The position numbers were made by a program, and so were the translations under genes. Positions 35,108 through 46,800 of a stretch of DNA of 64,000 bases are shown here, piece by piece. This DNA is from Pithys albifrons albifrons. Its lineage: Eukaryota > Chordata > Aves > Passeriformes > Thamnophilidae. The number at the start of each line of letters is the position of its first letter. The stretch's first letter is position 1. The stretch spans positions 1,240,001-1,304,000 of the forward strand of contig NC_092480.1 in the NCBI RefSeq assembly GCF_047495875.1, written 5' to 3'. The notes beneath the pieces were generated by a model. The model was not told the DNA's origin. It did not search any database and saw only the letters and a program-made list of their open reading frames with translations.

Positions 35108-38100
35108 GAATTTTAAAAAAAGAGACATTCTCCTTGGGTTTGGTGCCTCTGTGACTCGTCGTTGTGCACTCTGTGACTGGGACCTGGGGGGAGAGTCACA
35201 GCAGGACCTGTTTGCCAATGACTTAGGCTGGAAATATCCCAGGATGTGCAGTATTTTGGAATGGGAGTGGCTTGTAGATGAAGGCTGAAGGCTCAGGGTT
35301 GAGAGAGCTCCAGAAGGGCAGTGGAAATGACTGGGCTTGCCACTGAACAGGTGGTATTGTATGGAATTGTTGGGCAGCACATTCAAGACAGACAAAAAGA
35401 GGTGGGAGCCTTTCCCTCTTACTGATGTAAACAGCAAAACTCCTTGGAGGATGCCAAAAGTTAACCTGAGCTAAAAAAAAATGGCTAGGAAAACATGGAG
35501 AAGAAAAATCCATGAAGAGCTGTTAAGAATTAGGACACTGTCTGTAGCTGAGGAGGTTCTGAAGTCGCTGTTGGCTGTAGCAGACGGGACAGGCTATTGG
35601 AAAAATGGCAGGACACACTTGCTCTCCTCTTTTCTCTGGGCATGTGGAATTAGCTGTGGGGAGGGCAGGACACAGGCTCTGACACAGGAGGGTGTTCCTA
35701 CAGTGCAACACTTGCCTGCCATGGCAGTGGGGCATCAAACCCTCCTGAATGCCATAGGGGTGCCAGGAGTCTGCTGGGAGGTGAGAGCAGTCGCTGTGTC
35801 TGTGTCTCCATCACTGATCTCTGCACTGGGAAGAACAGTTTGCCTTCCTCCTTCCCTGCCCAGCTTCCTGCCTGGGAATAGGTGCTACAAAGCAAGCCTT
35901 GTTCCCAAAGATAAGGCCAGGCTTCTGCAAGGGAGGGACACACAAGGCAAGCAGGAGATCAGAGGGAACCTGTGTGCTGTCCTTGCTCTGATACCAACAG
36001 ACACTTTGCCTGGAGAGCAGAATATTCCCTGGGAAGGGATTTTTGCACCCACCATCAGCATGTGGGTGATGTGGTGGGATCTGAAGCAAAACCCAGTGCC
36101 CTTCATCACAGACCAAAAGGGAGGGGGATGCTGACTCAGATTTGAACTTGAACTGGTCTCCATGAGCTGGATGGAGAGGGAAGTGTTCAGGATTAGGCTG
36201 GGAAGGAGTGGTTTGGTGCAGATGGTTCATTCCCTGCCAGCAGCGTGGGGAGGCTGTGCCAGAGCAGCAGGAGGCTGATTCCAGGCTGGTGATCAATGCC
36301 CTGTGTGCTGATGCTTGGCAGGAGACTCCTCCAAAGCCTGTGCTGCTGTTGGAGCCAATTCTCAGTGGTTCTGAGAAAGGAGTGTGCTGAACAACTCCCT
36401 TTGGAAGGCAGGAAAGGGAGCCTTGGGAATGCTTTCCTCAGGTGCAAAGGGAGGGAAAGCCATGGACACTCCTGTTGTTGAGCTTCAACGTGCCCAAGGA
36501 AGGAATTGTGGCCTCTATTTGAGCTGTATCTATTTTAGCCCTCTCACTTTGCCATCTGCCAGCTCATCTTGGCCAATCAAAGTGTTGGAAGTGCAGCTTT
36601 CCTTCAGCTCAGCCCTTCAGGGCAGCAGCCCCAGGAGTGAGTCTGGCAGTGATGCTGAGGGGCACCATCCTGCAGAACCAGACCCCAGCAGCTGGCTCAG
36701 CCACTTCAGCCAAGTTTGGGGGTGGGGAGGAACAAAAGGAGCACTGGGGAGCTGGGTCTAAGATGGGAAGAAGGATAAGAGGGACTATCCCTGCTGGGAT
36801 GAGCCCCTGGGAATGCTGTGCTGGTTTCCCAGGCCGTGCCTTGGAGCGAAGTGCTGATGGATAAACCCCATGGCAGGGGCCTCTCAGCAGCTCAGGTTGC
36901 AGAGGGCTGAACACAGCAGGAACAGCCTCCCAGGCAGTGCCCCCAAGGATTGGGTTTCTGTGGAACAAACCAGAAACACTTTGGGGGTGGGAATGCCAGC
37001 AGTGCATGCAGCCCATGGAGAATGGCAGCGTGGCTTGGAGCTCTTCTCCAAGCCACAGCTCTGCAGGAGAGCACTGCTGGCCCCAAAAAAGTGACTTCAG
37101 AGCCCTGAGCATCAGCAGAGTCAGGGGAGGAGCTGGGGAAAGGCAGGAGATGAACCAGAGGCCTGTGCTTGCTGTGTGCCCAGTGCGGAGCATGGTCCAG
37201 CAGCAGAGTCTGAACCAGACTGACCATGGTGGGATTTACCTCCCTGGACCTGGGAGATGTCTGCAGAGTTCAGGGCTGGGATGTTCCTGATGGAGATACA
37301 GAGCCAGATTCCCTCCTAGTGCAAGAACCTCCAACTTTTCTGACCTCAATGGAGTTATTATTTCTGCCCATACAGATGAATGTGGCCTAAGAAAGATTTG
37401 TGGGGAGTGAGAGTGAGATAAAGCCCAGAGTAATCAGGGCATTTCCAGTAACTTGCCCAATATCCCTGGGCACAGGCACCTGGGAAGGGATGTCTCTCCC
37501 ATGCTGGGGTTGATGCCTGGCACAACACCCAAAGCAGATGGATCCCCCAGGGATCCACGTGCATGGCACACTCAGAACTGGAAGTGCAGCAGGCAGAGGA
37601 AAAGTCAGTGTGAGTGGGAGATGTTATCCAGGCTGTCTGGGAAGGGTTGGGGGCTCAGGGGCACTGGAAACAGGTCCCTTTAGAAATACATGACCTTCAA
37701 ACCCCAATTCCTTGGGAGGTGAGAGACAAGCTCTGCTTGGGTTCAAGTCAGAGCACACAAGGTCACACACCCCATTAAATCTCCTCGAGGAACGTGGATA
37801 AATTGAGCTGAGAACTTACAGTGTTGACTGAATGACTTGCAGCAAAATATGTTTGATTAGGACTGGTTTTTTTTTCTTTTTTGTGGTTTCAAATTATTTG
37901 CAACCTTGGGTTTGATTTGAATGAACATATTTGTTAGAGGAAATTGCTTTATGCAAATGTATTCCAGCTGGGGGACCTGTGACACCGAGCAGTGCTGTTG
38001 AGCCTCAGATGCCCTGAGTGGTGGGGGCTGGTTCACTCCTCCTCCTCCTCCTCCTCCAAACGAGGCATTTCACAGCCTCCCCAGACGTGTCTGAATGCAG

Positions 38101-39929
38101 GCTGGCTCTCAGACAGTATTTGCAGAACAAGGAGCAGCCTGTAAAAAAAAAATTAAAAATGGATGCGTGTTGCACTCCTAAAATTTGACATACTAGCAAG
38201 CAGGAATCAGAGAGTCAGGCATGGCTGTGCTTATATTTTAACCTGAAATGTAGGTTAAAAATGTTGTATCACCCTCCAGGGGGTGAATTATTGAAAGGCA
38301 GTGATTTGTGGACACCTGCCATTGGAGCTGCTCACTTCACCTCAGCAGCTGAGGGGAATGTGGCCTCATCTGACTGAGCCCAGCTCAAGGTGAGATAGGG
38401 ACACTCCTTCCTCTGCAGATTTCACAACTGCTGGACCAAGCCCAGATCCTGGCAGCAAACAGGCAGGGGGGTTGTCTGAATGCTTTGGAATTTGGGGAAG
38501 AAAATGGTTTGAATGCAAAGAGGCACTGAATGCTCCTTCTGCCTCTCTGCAGGAAAACACTGCCCTGTGGTTTGCCAGGGAGCTCAGAGGAGAAATCCAG
38601 GGCTGGTGAAATCCCAGGAGTGAATAGGGAGCAGATCTTTAGGGAGCAGGAGCTGTGAGAGGAGGGAGAGGGTTTCTCTTTTTCACTCCTGCCTGGTTCT
38701 CATGTCCTTTGCTCCCACCTGAGTCCCAGGTACAGCTGGGGCTTTGCAAAGCAAACACCTCCCTCCCTCCACCTGTCCAGGAGCCACCCCATGGAGAGAG
38801 CCTGCAGGAAGGTTTCCATTTCTCCCTTCTCCCCCTGCTCCTCCCAGACTCCTGCCAGCCTGTTCACCTCACAATTTGGAAAAGAAAATTGCCAGCTTCA
38901 CACCTGTCAGCTTTAACTGATTGCCTGTGGCTTGGAGGGAGGGGAAATGCCTCCAGCCCTCAAATGCTTCATTTCCCATCTCCCACCCTCATCCCGCTGT
39001 CCTGCTGGAGCTCCCAGCCCTTCCAGTGGCCACGTTACACACTGATGGACTAAAGGCACAGCTCTGTCCACCCAAGGAGCTGATCCCAGCACTGAACACT
39101 CACCCCAAGGCCCATAATTTGGCCAGTGTGTAACAGAGGGACACCCAGTGCAGCTGTGCCAGCTGTTGGGATGAAGGCTGCAGCTGTCTGGGTGATGAAT
39201 GGAGAGCAGAGTGGGGAGGCCAAGGCAGAGTGACTCGAGTAAACAGTGCAGAGCAGTCCAGGAATGGTGGCATGGAGGCTTTGGAACAGGGAAGAATCAT
39301 AATTAAATAGGAATTAGTTACTTAAATGGTCACTTCCTGGGGTTTTGTTGGCGTCCGATTAACTTAACTTTTAATTTGCATAAGCAATAAATGTTTAATT
39401 ATGTTATTAATATATTTGAGTTGAGGAGCTTATGGGGTTTTATAATTGGCATTTAACTAGATAGTTCCAGCATATTAACTGATGTTTTATAGCTCCACAC
39501 GAGGTTTCCCAATTATAGCTGACCTAAAAATTTGCTTGGAGGACCTGCCTTCAAAGTGTTACCTGAGCAACAGAACAGGGGAGGGGATGGAGAGGAGGGT
39601 GTGTGGAGCCTGTTCCTGAACGGAGGGATGTGCACAGGCAGCTCTGCACCCTCCTCAGACCCTGTGAGACCTCTCTGCCCTCCCGAGGATGCTATTTCCT
39701 TAACCCCCACCACCTTCCCTGTGTCCGAGAGGTGCCACCTCCCCTCTCTGGGCATTCAGCTGAGCCAAAAAGGCTGGCACACAGAGGGGGATTGGAGTGG
39801 GCAGAGATTCAGAGATGGGGAAGGCTTGCCCTGGCTTCCAGTGTCACCTTGGGACTGACAGCTCTGGCAGCCTCTGGGACTCTGTGTCCAAGCCCCAGTG
39901 GTTCCCTCTTAACAACTCGAGACCTGTCA

Positions 39930-40600
39930 GTTGGCCACTCTAGGTTTATTTTCTATCCCATCTCTACACTGATTTGATGAGATGACTGGTTTACTAGGCA
40001 AAAATGACATTGTGTTTGGCTGACTAGACCAGTTTCCCACGAACCTTGTAGACTGGCATTGATTATATTCCCACCTTTTAATTCTTTATTAACTGAACCC
40101 TGTGTGTGCTTTTCTTTGCTGCCAGGAAATCACCCTATAGGATTCAAGTCTTTCTCTGTGTCCCCTTCCATTTGCTACAGTTTAACCTTCTAGAATTGAA
40201 CTAATTTAACAAATAGTAAAAACCAACAGCAGTGGGTTAGGAATCTTATCATCTAAGTCTTTCCACCTCTCTGTTTGCTTTTAATAAGTGGAGTATCCAA
40301 GGAGATGGTGTCCAGCAAGCTCCTCACTCTTGTCATCCTCAAACATGAGGAAATTGTTTTGTCATCTCAGAAGCCACAAACAAATGTGTGTTGGTCTCCA
40401 GAGACAGATCATGAATAGTTATTCAAATCTTCTGCCTTTTCTGAATCATTACAGCCCTCTTGACCATACCCATCTGGTAAAGTGTCTGTGGAGCTCTGCA
40501 GAGATTCTGTTTATTCCTGTTGTGCTCCCCAGGGCAAGTCTGGCTTTTGTATCATCCCCTGCCCTTCACAGCTCCTGTGTCCTACTGACTGATTGCTCTT
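39930..40600 (-). repeat. Probable old CR1-family LINE ORF fragment, antisense
   Basis: The plus strand contains phrases reminiscent of the reverse complement of a CR1-type reverse-transcriptase region, such as 'tagactggcattgattatat' and 'cttttaattctttattaact', and a later block 'gtccagcaagctcctcact'. It is heavily decayed and without a 3' tail here. The assignment rests on recollection of the repeat family, so a repeat-library search would be decisive. Boundaries are rough. Confidence 0.35.
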
Positions 40601-43204
40601 TCCAGCTTTGATCCATACTGGAGATGGGGGAGGCTCCCTGTGTGGAGCCAACAAACCCCCTGCTGAATGGCTTACAAGGCTAAATATTGGTGTTACCTCC
40701 TTTGAGAAGTTAGGAGGGAAGGGAAGGTGTGTTGGAAGTGTTTCAATGCCACAAACGGGAGGGAGAAATCAGGAAAAGGGTCAGGGATGGAAGTCTGAGT
40801 TGCCTTTGCATCATGTCCCTGTCCTGGAGCAGAACTGACTGGGGCAGCCAGGGCTGTGCTGCAACTCCCCAGCCAGGGCAGGCACAGGGACAGTCCTGGC
40901 TCAGGAGGGGCAGAGCTGACCCTCACACTGCTGGTCAGGAAGGTGCTGTGAGGAGCAGCAGCACCAGAGTCCCTGTGAAAGCCAAAGGAGCTCCAGCAGT
41001 TTCATTCTCACACATCTGGCAGCTCCCTCCCTGCTCCAGGAGCCTGAAGAATCATTCTTTGGTCTGGCCTGCAGCAGGTCTCAGGGGTGTTTGGGAAGCT
41101 GTGGGAGAGGAGGGAAGGGAAGGGGGAGTGAGGAGACACAGCAGGCTCAGCCCTCCTTGTGCTGCAGCTGCCAGGGCAGAGAGGAGAACTGCAGCCCTGC
41201 CCACCTGCCCTCCTGCCCAGCTATTGAGGCACTTCTGGCCAGGTGACAGAGGCAGAGCAGCTCCTGCTCACCCTGCCAGGCATTCCCTGTGTTCCCGTGC
41301 ATGGATGCACAAGGGAGAGACCCCTGGAGACACCCCTGGCACAGCTGCCCAGTGCTGTGAGCATCCCCAGGGCAACAGGAGACAAATGCAACCCAGAGCA
41401 CAGACCAGGAAGAGTGAGATGTTCCCAGGAGTGCTGCTGGGGATTGTTGAGCAAATTAACTCTATTAACGCAAATGATGAGAGTCTGAGCTGTCTGAGCT
41501 CCTGTACCTTCTATCTGACAGAATTCATCTGGTGGCTGCTTGTAATAGCATGACCTTAATGGACTCATCAAGGGAGCAAGGCTGGATCTCTGGCTGAACA
41601 TGGGGCTGGGATCACACTGTGCTCTGGGCAGCTCCAGCAGGCTGCTGGGGATCAAGAGACAACACTGCTGGAACAGGGTTCAGGATCTGGCCCCTTCATC
41701 CCGCCAGGAGAGGCAATTTCAAGTGTCATCACCTCCTCGAAACTGTACAGCAGAAGAAATAAATTACTAAAGGGATTTGATTGTTCATTACTCTGCCGAG
41801 CTGCAAGGAAATGAAGCAGAACTAAAATTAAGGGCTGGGAGGCAGAGGAAATGTCAGAAAACGTTTCCCTTCTTCTCCAGGGCTCATCTTCTCCCCCAAA
41901 ACAGGCTGGGGCACTCTGTCTGCTGCCCTGAGCTGTCAAGCCCTTGGCTGCAGGAAGGCAGGAGGTTCTGTGGGGTTGGCCAAGCAGGTGGAGAGAGGCC
42001 AGGTGAGGTTTGGGCTGGGTTTGGACAGGTGGGTTACAGGTAACAAGGTCGTGTTTGCCCCCTGTTTTGCTAAAGAGGCACAGGGAAGGAACACCAGCCC
42101 AGCAGGAGGTGTCTGTAGTGGAGTTCCCACCTCTACAGCCCCTCTGCAAATCCTCATCTCTGCTGGATCCCATGGGGTTAACATGCTGCTCCCATGGCTG
42201 CATCCAAACCCCAGCCCTGTTAGTGGCCACTGGAAACGCAGCAAGGGGAGGTCTCCGGGGGCTAAAGTCACATTCCAGACATGCCTTTGCAGCCAGTGGC
42301 TACTTAAGCAGATGCTGTTTCACCAGGGATGATGCTGCTTCCTGCAAGAGAGGAGGGGAGAGGGAGAAAACTGGTCATCACTGGAGGGAGCCAGGTGGCT
42401 CCTCCCTTGGTGAATGGCAAAGCAATTGCCTTTGCTGGAATGTGTGAAATCTCCACTAATGTCCAGCACATCCCTGGGTCCACTTCAAAGCAGGCACCCC
42501 AGGGAGGGCTGGAGCCACACACCACCCTGCCAGCCTCTCCCAACGCCTCAGCAGAGACAGGAGAGTGGTTTGCACAGTCCCTGAGTGCCAGTTGGCACTG
42601 GGAAAATTACAGGGGAAGGCAAAGTGGTCAGGCAGCCTCAAGGGTTGTTGGGATTAGTGCCCAGACAGTGGGATACCCACACTGGGAATGTGCCCAGCAC
42701 CCAGGGGATGCCCAGTTCTCTGGGATTCAGAGGAGGGGAATTAGAGAGGGGATATATCAGGTCACTCATAGAGGGGCTTAGCAGCTGGGAGGGATTCCCA
42801 CTTGTGGGAGGGAGAGACAGGCCAGTGCAGAGAGGTCAGAGGCATTTGTTTGTTTAACAACAGGCTTTTGGCCCCAGCAAACACAATGGAACCAGGACCC
42901 TCCCAGCACCCCTCTGCTGGCACCAGCTGCAGGGAGCTGAGCACCCCATCCTGGGGGCCCTGTGCACCCAGCCTGTGCAGAGGGGGGTTTGCAGGGCAAT
43001 GAGGCAGTGCCAGGACCACAGCCATGCCTTGGCACTTGCCTGTGTGGTGGCTGATTGTGTAAGTGAGAGTTACATCAACAAACACCCTGATGGGGAGAAG
43101 TTGTGACAGCTCTAAAAATTCCATCTGACTTATATCAGGGCCCAGAGGCAGAAGAGAAGCTCTGCCTTCATTTTGGTGTTTAACCTTTAGCTGGCTGTGC
43201 TGCA

Positions 43205-43897
43205 AAATGTGGAATATGTCAAGATTATCTTAAGTCAGGATGTTCCTTGATGTAAAAGCTTCGTACACTTTCAAGCCTAATCAGCAAGAAAGGAGACCCA
43301 ATCAGTGGAGCAGGAGCAGCCACAGCCCTCAGCCAAGGACATCTGGGGGCTAACAAGTCTTGAGGATGTAACAAATAAGGATGTTGTTGTGTATCAGTAG
43401 GACACAGAGCAGTCAGCATCCCCTCCTCAAGGACCTCCTTCCTGGAATTAACAGGCCCAAGGATGTGCTCAATCAAGATGTTGATGTATGTCTGTGTATA
43501 CATTGCCAACTTGGCAGAAGACTCAAGGTCCATGTATCCTAGAGCTGAACTGTGCTCATTATAAGACTAAGAGATATTAAGATACCTTTTAAATAATTAT
43601 AATACTGAAAAAGGCCCTGCCCAGGTGAAGACCCTTCCCTGATGAGGGGTAGGAGTTGGGTGGGGTTATGTGACTTGGATGGAAATTACTAACTAATCAT
43701 AATAGAGAGGCTGCACTTGTTACTAACTCTGCATTTCTGTGTATAAATAATGGCATGAAAAGCCCAGTGGGTTTGCTGAATTTGTGGAACTCCACCCAGG
43801 CTTGGGCAGTTCTGGAATAAGTTATCAGTGTCTCTCTTGGGTGTGTAATTATCAGCTTGTTGCACACTGGGGAACGAATCCAATTTTGTGGGAACCA
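43205..43897 (+). mobile_element. Probable solo LTR of an avian endogenous retrovirus
   Basis: A block of about 690 bp starts near TGTGGAATATG (43208) and ends GGGAACCA (43897). It has a TATA-like TATAAATA at 43742, an AATAAG/GT-rich pair after 43815, and the terminal stretch 'ttgttgcacactggggaacg' typical of the end of avian LTRs. A 6-bp direct repeat GCTGCA lies at 43199-43204 and 43898-43903, consistent with a target-site duplication. Three extra bases (aaa) separate the left copy from the TG. No internal gag, pol or env reading frame is present, so it is a solo LTR. Exact ends and family are uncertain. Confidence 0.55.
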
Positions 43898-46800
43898 GCT
43901 GCACCTGCAGCTCCTGAGGTGACACTAAACCAGAAGCAATCAGGTCCTGAGCAACCTCTGTTGCTGGAGGAGCCTCTGGAAGGCCAGGGTGGGGAGGGCT
44001 GCAGATCAGTTCTGCTCTTGGGAGGATTTTACCACCAAGGGAAGTCCAGAAAAACCTACCAGCCCCCCTGCTGACCAAATCACTGCTCTTCCCTGTGCTG
44101 AGGAGCCCCTGCCCCTCCTTCTCTCACCACCTGTCACCAGATGAGCAGCACCAGGTGACAGAGCTGGGTGAGTGGAGCTGCAAACACCAAACTGTCCATG
44201 GAACGTGGGTTTGTGTTTGCACTCCACAGAACCCCCTCACTGGGAAGGGCTTTCACACGTGGCTCTTGCAGCCTGGCCACCTCCACCTGCAGTTCAGGAT
44301 GGATCTGAGCTGGAGCTGGGTCGGAGGGGGCTTAGGTGGGAGCAGAATGAGATGCAGTGTCTCCTTTTCCTCCCCACTTCAGGCCAGGACCAAAGGGAGT
44401 GAAGATTTGGGACTCAGCAAATGCTGCTGCTGAAGGGGCAGGAGGGCATTTCAACCTCACCCAGTAAAGGTCCAGTGCCACTGGCTCAGCTTCCCCAGCA
44501 GTGCCTTTCCCTTCTTAATCCCTTTTATCCTCTGGATGCTTCGCTGTCCCTGGAAGGGATTCACTTAATAGACACAGCGAAGGGAACTGCCCCCAGAGAA
44601 ACCTCCCCCACCTCTGCTCCCTCAGACTTCAGATCCCTTCAAATCTCCAGGGCCTTGCAAGCCTTGTGTTTATCCTCCCCTTTGGCCTCTCAGTCCCAGC
44701 AGCTCTGGCTCTGCCTCTCCTGGGAGCAGCATCTCATTAACCCTTTGCAAACACGAGCTGGGACCAGCTTGTGCCTGGGGGTGTGTGTTCTACTGGAGCG
44801 TGTCTCAAATTAGCCAATCCTGTGCTTGTCTTTAAAACCAAACTGGGGATCTATTTGTTCTGCCAAGCTTTTCAACTCGGTTTAATTTAGCTCTGTGAAC
44901 TTGCCATGTCTCAGGCTCCCTGGAATGTGTCAGGTGGGGTGTATTATAAATATGCATCCTCTGAGCTCATTGGATTGCTCAGCAGGAAGAAAGTCCAGCA
45001 AGTGCTGACTCCTTCCTTGGGGTCAGGGTGACAATCCAGGGCATGGACAGGCTTTCTTTGGGCTGGCATTGCCTTGGCACAGGGTGCTTTACCCATGCAG
45101 GGATGCACCAAGGTAGCATTAACTCTGGCAGGGCTGGCTCCTGGAAGGGCTTCAGAGCTGCCAGCACAACAGAGAAGGACCACAATTCCTTCCCATGGAC
45201 TTGCCAGGTGTGCACGAGCAAGGCAGCACATTGCTGAGTGCCTTGGCCAGCCAGGAAATAGGTGGGGACTTGCTCTGTGTGGGGAGATGATAAATGGAAA
45301 GGGAAACCTGCTCTGGAACTGGTTATGGATTCAGGCAGATCTCTGGGCAAAGCGTTTATCAGAAGTGTTGTGTGTTTTTGTGCTGGTTTTCTGCAAAGCA
45401 ATAAGGGATCAGGTTGAATTTAGGAGGGGTAAAGGCAGGAGAGGAGTGTGCAGCTTTCTCTGAGCTTCACTCAGAGCTGCAGTAAAGCAGCCCAGAGACT
45501 GACTCCAGGTTTACTTGGGGGTGCAGGTTGGTGCACCAGCATTAGGTGGGGCTCAGGCTCTCCTTGGGGCAGCTGAACTCATGGCAGACAGTCAGACTAG
45601 GAAAGAACACACTAGCACTGTGAGACCCAGCCCTCTCACCCAAAGGAAGCGTTGCTGCCTGCCCAGACTCCCTCCCACAGACCTGCTCTGCCCACCTGCT
45701 CGGGCTGGATGGCCCTGCAGCAGGAGCACAATTAGCTGTCTGATTCCAGCTTTACTTGCAAAGCCAATCCCAGACAGGGATGTAACAGATCCCTCTCTCG
45801 AGTCTTGATCCCCAAAACAGCCAGGCTGCTTCATGATGCAAATGTCCCAGGCACACAAGTAGCTTTCAGGGAAGAGACCTCACTCCCAAAGTGTGACAGA
45901 CGCCAACTCTCCTTTCCTTTCACAAATTCCTCCACATCCCTCTCTCCATACCAAGAGCAAGTGAGTCACTTCCTCTGCTCTGCCATACCCTTGTCTGGAT
46001 GCTTTCCAGTTGATCCATCTCTGCCTCTGCAAGTTGCCTTTGGGAACATCTCTCTTGCTCTCTTGTAAGTTGGTTCTCCCGAGCCTTTATTGTCCCTCCA
46101 TCATTATTGAGTGCTGCTCTCTGCGGCCGCGCTGTGTCACCCCCGGGCTCTGCTCCTCTGGATGGCTCTGGCCCTTTGTCTCTCTGCTGGGAAAGGCTCC
46201 CCTGGCTCTGGCAGTGAATCACAGCCAGGGCTCTGTCCACACAGACAGAGCCATCAGCCCTGGGGCTGTTTGGACAAGGGTTTTGTCAGAGTCAGTGCCA
46301 TTAACTCTGCTCTCTGTGTGCTGTGCCTGTGCCCGACACATCCCTGCGGGCACACGTCGTGTCCAGCCATTCCTCACTGCCCAGCGAGATGGGCACAACT
46401 GGCAGCGCTGGAATGCTGGGTGTGATCTAACTGAGCCCTGGGACTGGGGAATTAGTGTCAGCACCTCACAAAATGGTTTAATTGATCCAGTTGGTGCAAA
46501 GATCTTCATCTGAGCAGTTGCTCTTGGAAAGGCAGACACACACCCCCAGGTGACTGGGAAGATGCTTTGCAGAGGCAGATCCACTTCTGCTCCTTCCCTG
46601 TGTCTGCCTCCAACTCCAGAAGAGCCGTGGGAGAACAAAGTAAGGAACCAAACAGCTCTGAAAGAGACTGGGGGTGGGACATCCTTCTTTCCCCCTTAAT
46701 TGTAATACTGTGAATTAATTCAGTTTGCAGCAGGAATGAGGAGTTTCCCAGCAGCCCTCAGACATCCTGATAAGGCTGAGCTGTTTGCTCAGCCCCTTTG

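Larger units (their letters stand above)
29033..35120 (+). other. NECTIN1: Probable 3' UTR of the NECTIN1 alpha transcript
   Basis: Downstream of the TAG stop there is an (AC)n microsatellite, then U-rich, ORF-poor sequence typical of a long 3' UTR. AATAAA hexamers occur at 29778, 30612, 34796 and 35102. The last has the best context and would give a UTR of about 6 kb; shorter forms could use the first. No splice-site pair or coding exon was seen in the interval. The UTR extent is inferred, not shown. Confidence 0.6.
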
